NCBI GenBank assembly: GCA_027604685.1
Contig: JADHYX010000340.1
Span: 6,761-20,803, forward strand
Length of the DNA: 14,043 nucleotides
Direction: 5' to 3'
Origin: Lobulomyces angularis
Lineage: Eukaryota > Chytridiomycota > Chytridiomycetes > Lobulomycetales > Lobulomycetaceae
Part shown: positions 8,496 through 14,043 of the stretch, piece after piece
How positions within the stretch are numbered: position 1 is the first letter of the stretch
How the letters are laid out: every line of letters begins with the position of its first letter
Notes under the pieces: generated by a model
The model's database searches: none
Told to the model about the DNA's origin: nothing
The model's input: the letters and a program-made list of their open reading frames with translations, nothing else
Made by a program: the position numbers and the translations under genes

Positions 8496-8520
8496 CAAGC
8501 CTGCAGTGGCGCACAGGCTT
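8493..8520 (+). promoter_or_regulatory. GC-rich 13-mer within a hairpin
   Basis: CATCAAGCCTGCA (8493-8505) repeats the motif at 6525-6537. Here it overlaps a perfect inverted repeat: AAGCCTG (8497-8503) and CAGGCTT (8514-8520) around a 10-base loop containing GGCGC. It is about 300 bp upstream of the start at 8799. It could be a dimeric transcription-factor site or an RNA hairpin. On the other strand it overlaps the ATG of the unresolved minus-strand fragments. Confidence 0.45.
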
Positions 8521-8798
8521 ATGTTTCAGTGGTTTTTTTTTGTGGTTTTCTTTACCTTTTTTTTTTTTTTTTTTTTTAAATCTTTAGCAAAATAAAAATT
8601 ATCTTAATTTTTTTATCTTATTTTTTTTTTTTTTTTAAAAAATTAAACTACACAATAGGAAAAAAATAAACTTAAAAATAAGAAAATAGATTATTTTTAT
8701 TTTTTTTTTTTTTTTTTTTTAAATTTTTAGATTAGAAAAAAAAAAGGAAACTTTTAGATTTTAAAATATAAAAAGTATAAAGTTAGAATAAAAAATCA

Positions 8799-10426
8799 AT
8801 GTCAGATAATCCAACTGCAACTGCAAGTATAACAAAAGAGGTGGATGTAGAAACTAATTTACCAACTAGTTCAAAACCTTCAAATGGAGATGCAAATTTA
8901 AATTTACCTCCAGCTGAGACTGAAACGATAGAGTCAAAACCATCCACATCAAATTCTCTACCAACCGACGCCATTACTCCTCCACCTCCTCCAACTGAAC
9001 CTGTTCAACCAGTTCAACCAGCTCAACCAGCTCAACCAGTTCAACCAGCTCAACCAGCTCAACCAGCTCAACCAGCTCAAACTGTTCAGCAAAGGCCTCC
9101 ACCTGCCCAACCAGTTCAACAGAGACCTGCAGCATCTCAATTTCAACCGAATTCTAATTCAAATCTGAACTCAGGAGCATCAAATGAGGACTCTCCAAAT
9201 TTATCTCAACCTATTTCACTTGCTGCTGCTGCACCACAAGCTCCTTTAAAAGAGTCAACAAGTGCATCAAGCACAGGTAGCAGCTCACCATTGCCTTTAG
9301 CAACTCAGTTATCGCCGTTAAGCAGCATTCCACCTATAAACAACAATGTAGTGGATAATAAGGGCATTAATCCTCCAGCTTTGCCAGAAAGTCAACCACC
9401 TTCTTCAGGTCAAGGAGGAATTTCTTCTGGTGGAAAATCAGGTTTAAATGTTGGAGGAATTACTGGAGGAGTTGGAGTTGCTCTATTTGCTTTTTTGGCA
9501 GTAGGTTTTTTTATTATTCGTAGACGTTCAAAAACCAATCGCCATGCAAAGAACAGTTTCCAAAATAGGAGCGCAAGTCCCTTTAGTTCAACCAGTCGTA
9601 AGAGTAACACTTCATCAGAAAATTTTATCTATCCTGACCACCCTGTTGTTACTGTTCCTATTCCTGTTATGCCAAAAGCAATTCCTATTAATAACTGTAA
9701 TTTTTTTTTTTTTTTTTTTTTATTAAAATCCTTTTTTTTTGTTCCTTTTTTACAGTTAAATTAGAAACTTCAATTGAAATGTTTAACTACAAGGAAGTAG
9801 AGGAGCAAGAGATTTTAACCTCACCGGTAATGATATCTCCAGTACAAATTCAAGAGACTAGTGTTTTTACTGATATGGATTATAAAAAATACAACAGTAT
9901 GTTTTCTGAGGAGTCAGTGTCATTTGATAATGACAACGAAGTGGAAAGCAGAGAACATAAAAACGATGTTGGCTTTAGCAATAGAGAAAGTTTGGCTTCA
10001 AATCAAGTCGATTCAGAAAAAAATAGAAAATATGAATCGATCTACTCTAGCTTTAGTGAAGAACCAGAAAGTCCAACTACTCCAAATTCTGCAAGTGAAA
10101 ATGACAAACCATTGCCAATGACTCCAAGAGCTGGTAATAAGGGAAGAGGAAGAAGTGGATTTACCAATTCCAGATTAAGAAAATCATACGTAGCAGCAGA
10201 TTTTGAAGAAAGTTTATATAGTGAGGATAGTGGAGAAGAAGTAGAAGAAAGTAGAGACGAAGTAAAAGAAGAAAGAAGAGATTTTGATGAAACTGTAAAT
10301 TACATGTTTCAATTGCATCAAGGAGGAAGAGATAGTTGGATGAGCGAGCAATCTGTAGAATCCGTGAAAACTACTGACAGTGATATTTTAGATAGATTCA
10401 AGAATGGCTTGGGAGGTCAATTGTAG
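8799..10426 (+). CDS. Pro/Gln-rich single-pass membrane protein, unknown function
   Basis: Two exons, 8799-9696 and 9756-10426 (intron 59 bp, donor GTAATT, T tract, acceptor TTACAG), give 522 residues. The N-terminal region (1-215) is Ser/Thr/Pro/Asn-rich, with PPPPP at 61-65, eight VQP/AQP tripeptides (about 69-92) and two VQQRP copies. A Gly/Ser hinge precedes one transmembrane helix (about 219-240), then RRRSK, which places the C-terminus inside. The tail has Tyr- and Ser-rich acidic stretches, S/T-P sites and a Gly/Arg patch (GNKGRGR). There is no signal peptide at the chosen ATG, and an in-frame TAG lies shortly upstream, so it may use the helix as a reverse signal anchor unless there is an upstream exon. 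The body plan is like the protein at 4925-6289, but no alignable similarity is seen. A wall-sensor or signalling-mucin role is a guess. Function unknown. Confidence 0.85.
9003..9074 (+). repeat. 9-bp coding tandem repeat, eight units
   Basis: Eight consecutive units of G(T/C)TCAACCA encode VQP or AQP. The units differ only at one base (T or C), so the array looks recently expanded. A degenerate ninth unit (GCTCAAACT) follows. It lies in the predicted extracellular part of the membrane protein. Confidence 0.9.
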
Positions 10427-10509
10427 TGTTTTCTTTTATATCAAATTATTTATAGAAAAAAACTAAATTATTTGTATTTCTATAGTATATTTTTTTTTTC
10501 TTTTGGGAA

Positions 10510-10515
10510 AATAAA
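10510..10515 (+). terminator. Putative polyadenylation signal AATAAA
   Basis: A canonical hexamer 84 bases after the TAG stop at 10424-10426, the closest good candidate for the Pro/Gln-rich membrane-protein gene. Confidence 0.45.
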
Positions 10516-10605
10516 ATATATATTTAAATTTTTTTTTTAATCAATTAGAAGTGAATATTAATAAATATATGAATAATTTTTTTTAATGAATTAAAATTAA
10601 ATATA

Positions 10606-10637
10606 TTTTTTTTGGTTTTTTTGGTTTTTTGGTTTTT
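10606..10637 (+). repeat. Short T-tract/GG repeat
   Basis: Three GG dinucleotides are separated by T runs of seven and six, giving a TTTTTTGG-like microsatellite. It is low-complexity and no function is apparent. Confidence 0.5.
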
Positions 10638-11115
10638 GTATTAATTGATTTTGATATTTAATTGGAGTTCATTAGAGACAGAGTTTGAAAGTTGTTGATA
10701 ACAAGCGGATAATATCTTGTCCAATCAAAGTTATTAAAATTTTATTGAATTCAATTTACGGGTTATTAAAAAAGTAAAGTTTTTTTAAAATATTGTTAAA
10801 CTCAAGTTTATAAAATATAACAAAAAAGTCTTAGAATTACTATTAAATAAAAAAAATATATTATTAGATTTAAAGTTATTAATATATAAAAAAAAATATT
10901 TTTCATTAAATTTTATTAAAATACATCAATAGATTGAAGTAGAATTTTTAACTGAAAATTCCAAGATTGTTTTCATAAATAACTCCAAAACTTCAATAAA
11001 TATCTTCATTTACTTCATTCAAATATATATCTTATCACCTCTGCCTGTCCCATTATTCAAAAAATTCTTTCACTTCTTTGAAGTCTCAACTCTGTCCTTC
11101 CGCGTTTCTCCAAAA

Positions 11116-11136
11116 ATGAGAAAATATATTGCTTAA
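11116..11136 (+). promoter_or_regulatory. Possible upstream ORF (6 codons)
   Basis: ATG AGA AAA TAT ATT GCT TAA encodes MRKYIA and ends 66 bases before the ATG at 11203. If it is inside the 5' leader it could dampen translation of the membrane-protein gene. An acceptor-like TTATCTTAAG at 11171-11180 means a leader intron could instead be present. Confidence 0.3.
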
Positions 11137-11202
11137 AAAAAAAATAAAATAAAAAAAATAAAAAATTTTTTTATCTTAAGGAAATAACGTTTAAAACAGA
11201 AG

Positions 11203-12064
11203 ATGAAGTCAAAAAATCTCATCATAAAAGAAAAGATAATTTTAACAATAACTATTCTATTATCAGTTGCTGTCGTTGTGACAGGTGCCATATTATTTTT
11301 AATATTGGTACAGTGGTGGAAATTACCAACAAAGGAAATAACTGACCATTACATCGGTATTAAATAAACAAAAACGAAATTAAAACTTTATATATGTAAT
11401 AACTTAATTTTTTTTTTACTATTTTTTTTTTTGGCTAGAAATTACATCACAAATTTTAAATGCAATATTTACTTTAATGGCGGTGACTTCTTTTCCAAAT
11501 AGATTTCATCTCCTTATCAAATTATTGATGTTAAACAAAAAAGACTCGACGGAACTGAACAACTTTAAATTAAAATTTAATTTACAATTTTTGGATTTCA
11601 ATTCAAATTTACCAAGTTTTAAAAAGTTTTTATTTTTAGTATTATGTTTAAATTTAAATGTAAGCTCAATAATACTTCAAAAATTTTTGTGGTTTTGAAC
11701 TTACTCTATTTTTTTTTTTAGTGTTTATCACAGTTTCCAATTACTATTTCAATGTGGTTTTTTAATCCTACTAACAGATTTAATATTTTAATTTACTGCT
11801 TAATTCCTGTCAGTTTTTTATCTGGTATGCAAAAACTTTTTTTTTTTTTTTTATTTATTTATATTTTTTTATTTTTCTTTTTTTTCAAAAAATAAAGGTA
11901 CGATAGGTGGATTAGGTTTATATTTGATAGAGAGAGATTATAAAAAAAAGCAAAAAATTTTAAATAAGACAGTATCTGCTTCTGACAATAAAGTTAAGCA
12001 AGGGGACAAAGATGAAACTGAAGATACCCAAGCGGAATGTAAATTTAAAAAGGAAGTGGTCTAA
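11203..12064 (+). CDS. DUF2985-like multi-pass membrane protein
   Basis: Four exons, 11203-11356, 11439-11659, 11722-11824 and 11898-12064, with consistent phases and clean GT..AG ends (GTATTA, GTAAGC, GTATGC donors), encode 214 residues. Hydrophobic segments lie at about 12-36, 53-70, 112-136 and 146-170. The text recalls the fungal DUF2985 family: EITSQILNAIFTL (52-64), which corresponds to the family's SQ-LNALFT block; a Cys/Gln segment CLSQF; MWFFNPTNRF, which resembles the MW-NRF block; and a Gly-rich last helix followed by ERDYKKK. Many members are longer, with an extended N-terminus; this one is compact. The biochemical role of the family is not known to me. The C-terminal tail (about 175-214) is charged and likely cytoplasmic. 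The start at 11203 is the first ATG after an in-frame TAA at 11185. The family assignment is from memory of the pattern and is moderate. Confidence 0.75.
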
Positions 12065-12572
12065 AAACTATAAATAATACTGGTTTATATTTACTATTAT
12101 TCAGAAACTTGAATGTGGAATTCAATTATTTTTATTTATTGCTTCACATGTGTAAATTAATTTCAATTTTCATTTGTTTTATTGGCCTCTACGAAATAAA
12201 CAATTCAAAAATAACTTTTTTTTTTTTTTTTTTCTTTTTTTTAGCATTAAAATGTCAATTTTTATGTTTAACGTTTGTAGATCAGGTACTAATTACTAAT
12301 AAGCAATATCTTTAAAATAGTTCGATACCGAAAAACAAGAGAACAATAAAAAATTTTAGGCTTGAAAAATGATAATTGCTGTTTTATATTTAATTCTCTT
12401 TTTGAACATAAAATATGGGGGAAATTTTGGGATGTCCCCTTGATTATAACTTAATCTATTTTTAAATCATTGTTAAAATCGTTGGTTTAAGAAATTAACT
12501 CTTTTACTTAAATTTGAATTATACATTATCAAAATATGTGAACCAATTAATACTTTTGGAATTGAAAGGTAA

Positions 12573-12876
12573 TCAAAATCCCAGTTACAAGATGATGTAG
12601 TGACAGAAACAGGCAATTTTGTTACTATTGATAATGAAACTAGAGGTAATGAGCAACTTGATCCTTTTTTTTTTGGAATCATTAAGTGGATTGCGTAATA
12701 ATTTAATATTAATACTCAAAAAGAGCATTTACAAATATTACAGAAAGATTTAATGTTCTGAATGCACCTACTCAACTACCAGAACCTCCAGTTCCACATC
12801 CAAATTAGGTTCCTATCAGCTCTTCAGCAGTTTTTTCCTAATGACATATAGACAGACATTAACTACCAATACCTCT
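12573..12876 (+). pseudogene. Possible decayed reading frame
   Basis: One plus-strand frame reads protein-like text interrupted by stops. It opens for 41 codons (SKSQLQDDVVTETGNFVTID and 21 more), then TAA TAA at 12696-12701. It resumes (NINTQKEHLQILQKDLMF), then TGA, resumes (ending SALQQFFPNDI), then TAG, and ends TDINYQYL before TAA. The polar, Glu/Asp/Gln-rich composition differs from the surrounding A/T sequence. There is no start, splice pattern or family I recognise. In such AT-rich DNA a 41-codon open run is not rare, so this is tentative. Confidence 0.3.
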
Positions 12877-13521
12877 AATGCAAGTTTAAACAACTTTAAC
12901 TTTCAATAACATTTGTGTACGGTAGGTTTCCATAGAGTTTTGGATTTTGCAATAATATACATACATTATCTTAAACTTATTATTAACTGTATTCTATTAT
13001 TATTATTAAATAAAAAGAAAAAAGTTCAGCGTCTCGCCAGCTTGTATGTAACACAGAGAGTTTCCAGGTTTTGTGCTGGAGGATTGAATTATTTTGCATC
13101 CTTTTGAATAAGGAAAATTTAGAATTTGAACAATTTAAAAATTTTAAATGCATTAAAAATTTATAATAAATATAATTTATGTCTAATTTAATTCTATTAT
13201 TTGCCGATAAAAACTTGAAGCTATTTTTGGAAGTTTTGTAACAATTGCGCTTGGGTTAATAAATACAAACAATCAGCTTTAATTCATAACAAATTGTCAA
13301 TTGTCAAATTGCTTCTGCTTGAACAATTTCCTGCAAATTATTAATTTTTTTCTACCATTATTTCTTTGTTATATATCATATTCTTCTGATACTTTTTATC
13401 CCATTTTTTTTTTTTTTTAAGACGGTGAATTTAAAAAAAAAAAATTGAACTTTCAAAATTACCAAATTTCTTTTTTGTTTTGGTTTTGGAAAAAAATACG
13501 AAAAAACCGAATTTTTGTTTC

Positions 13522-13557
13522 CCAAAGCCGGGGTGCGAGGCTTGTGTGTGGCTTTGG
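13522..13557 (+). promoter_or_regulatory. GC-rich hairpin upstream of the last gene
   Basis: A perfect 8-bp inverted repeat, CCAAAGCC (13522-13529) and GGCTTTGG (13550-13557), surrounds a 20-base GC-rich loop with GCG and AGGCTTG. The GC-rich island (about 13520-13570) stands out sharply in A/T-rich surroundings and lies 55-105 bases before the ATG at 13624. It is likely a promoter or 5'-leader element; an RNA structure is also possible. It shares AAGCC..GGCTT half-sites with the hairpin at 8493-8520. Confidence 0.5.
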
Positions 13558-13623
13558 TGGCCCGCAGTCCAAGTTTTTTTTGTAAAGAACTTCTAATTAT
13601 TTTTTTTAAAACTTTTAGACAAA

Positions 13624-13946
13624 ATGACTGTCAGTGCAAAAAACTCAAACCATCTTTCTACTACAATTGACAATCTACTCGCTGACCTTAATGATTGCAT
13701 TTACGAGCTTAGAGAGGATGAAGAACTTCAAAATTGTATTAATACTTTTTTCGATAAATTTAGTTTTTTATTTTATTTTTTTTTAATTTTTAAAACAAAA
13801 TTTAAAAAAAAAAAAATTAGCTCTTCCAACCCCTTCCGTTGAACAGAATCAAAATAATTTATTAAAGCCAACTTCCTTTCATTATAATCAACATAAGAAT
13901 AACAGTCAAACTGATAAAACCCTAAAAACTATTTCTTCACTACCAG
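13624..13946 (+). CDS. N-terminus of a possible paxillin-like LD-motif protein (partial)
   Basis: Exon 1 is 13624-13735 and exon 2 is 13821-13946, joined in phase by an 85-bp intron (GTATTA donor, T/A tract, AATTAG acceptor). A further GTAAAT donor follows at 13947, and the rest of the gene lies beyond the window. The 79 complete codons begin MTVSAKNSNHLSTTIDNLLA. Residues 15-22 (IDNLLADL) fit the paxillin LD consensus LDxLLxxL; animal paxillin LD1 is LDALLADL. The following sequence is Asn/Gln/Ser/Pro-rich and unstructured, as in the linkers of paxillin-like proteins. If the call is right, LIM domains should follow downstream, and the protein would act at cortical actin or adhesion sites. 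The LD motif is short, so the family is uncertain; that this is a real gene is much surer. The sequence just before the ATG (TTTTAGACAAA) looks like a 3' splice site, so a leader intron is possible. Confidence 0.6.
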
Positions 13947-14043
13947 GTAAATTTTTTTTTCATTTTATTCTTTTATTACATATAAATATGTTTGTTTTAA
14001 ATATTCTTTATTTACATATGAATATGTTTTATTTAACTAAAAA

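Larger units (their letters stand above)
7900..8798. other. Intergenic region between CHZ1 and the Pro/Gln-rich membrane-protein gene
   Basis: The left part (7900-8115) is T-rich 3' flank of the CHZ1-like gene with no gene seen. AATAAA occurs on the plus strand near 8147. The middle (8118-8520) is less AT-rich and has minus-strand coding-like fragments, listed separately. The right part holds T runs at 8557-8577, 8621-8636 and 8700-8720 on the sense strand of the gene at 8799. These could be promoter poly(dT) tracts or part of a 5'-UTR intron. Confidence 0.5.
10427..11202. other. Intergenic region, no gene resolved
   Basis: This 776-bp AT-rich region holds the 3' end of the gene at 8799-10426 and the promoter of the gene at 11203. 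It contains a poly(A) signal (10510-10515), a TTTTTTGG-type repeat (about 10606-10637), a less AT-rich patch near 10665-10740 with only short open frames, and a pyrimidine-rich stretch (about 11030-11112) typical of fungal core promoters. Confidence 0.6.
12065..13623. other. Long intergenic region with decayed-looking sequence
   Basis: These 1559 bp have no intact gene I can support. AATAAA occurs near 12195 and 12343, downstream of the DUF2985-like gene. An intron-like T tract ending in TTTTTTTTTAG lies at about 12217-12243 and could belong to a 3'-UTR intron or a short unseen gene. A possible decayed frame (12573-12876) and a less AT-rich patch (about 13020-13100) follow. A GC-rich hairpin sits before the last gene. 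Confidence 0.5.

Noticed and set aside
8958..9146. Minus-strand open frame with Leu-Ser-Trp repeats
   Set aside because: It is the antisense of the VQP/AQP repeat array.
12318..12340. tRNA-like B-box (AGTTCGATACC)
   Set aside because: The flanking bases do not form a T stem, and there is no A box or acceptor stem.
12473..12682. Minus-strand open frame of 69 codons
   Set aside because: It overlaps the plus-strand decayed frame and shows no start context, splice signals or family resemblance. In this AT-rich setting such a length is expected by chance.
12913..13107. Plus-strand open frame of 64 codons
   Set aside because: Its first half is low-complexity Leu/Ile/Lys from A/T sequence. The less AT-rich end (13020-13100) is odd, but no gene structure could be built.
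1..14043. CRISPR array, IS elements, long terminal repeats or operons
   Set aside because: No regularly spaced repeats, transposase frames or terminal inverted repeats were seen, and the gene structure is eukaryotic.

Overview
This window looks like nuclear DNA of an early-diverging, zoosporic-type fungus (a chytrid or a relative). That placement is an inference from four things. The base composition is extremely AT-rich, with long A and T runs. The genes carry many short introns (about 49-142 bp) with GT..AG ends and T-rich interiors. One gene encodes a Flightless-I-type gelsolin-repeat protein, a family known from animals and protists but, to my knowledge, missing from Dikarya. The other recognisable genes are a CHZ1-type histone chaperone and a fungal DUF2985-type membrane protein. 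No operon logic, phage, IS element, CRISPR array, tRNA or rRNA gene was seen.

Layout. (1) 143-4278, minus: a nine-exon Flightless-I/gelsolin-family gene of about 1160 residues. Every exon joint is phase-consistent. It carries six gelsolin-like repeats and the linker motif that sits between leucine-rich repeats and gelsolin repeats in Flightless-I, but no leucine-rich repeats. (2) 4279-4924: its 5' flank, with a 23-base T run and an unassigned coding-like stretch (4515-4786, minus). (3) 4925-6289, minus: a 454-residue Ser/Thr-rich single-pass membrane protein of unknown function with an unusual 5' end. (4) 6290-7158: a divergent promoter region with a TATA box, two pairs of direct repeats and a GC-rich 13-mer. 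(5) 7159-7899, plus: a five-exon CHZ1-like H2A.Z/H2B chaperone (132 residues). (6) 7900-8798: a non-genic or unresolved stretch with minus-strand coding-like fragments, a hairpin containing a second copy of the 13-mer, and three T runs. (7) 8799-10426, plus: a two-exon, 522-residue Pro/Gln-rich single-pass membrane protein with a tripeptide-repeat ectodomain. (8) 10427-11202: intergenic. (9) 11203-12064, plus: a four-exon DUF2985-like multi-pass membrane protein (214 residues). (10) 12065-13623: mostly intergenic, with a possible decayed reading frame and a GC-rich hairpin. (11) 13624 to the right edge, plus: the first two exons of a gene whose N-terminus has a paxillin-type LD motif.

How the genes relate. 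These are independent eukaryotic transcription units. The gelsolin-family protein and the possible paxillin-like protein both point to the actin/adhesion cytoskeleton, but they are about 9 kb apart and joint regulation is not shown. The two single-pass membrane proteins on either side of CHZ1 share a body plan: a low-complexity N-terminal region, one transmembrane helix, a basic stop-transfer segment and a Ser-rich acidic tail. They also share an exact GC-rich 13-mer in the same orientation upstream of each start. This is the best hint of shared control in the window. I found no clear sign of a wholly new biological system. The most notable items are the LRR-less Flightless-I, the shared promoter 13-mer, the missing start and signal peptide of the 4925-6289 gene, and the GC-rich hairpin before the last gene.
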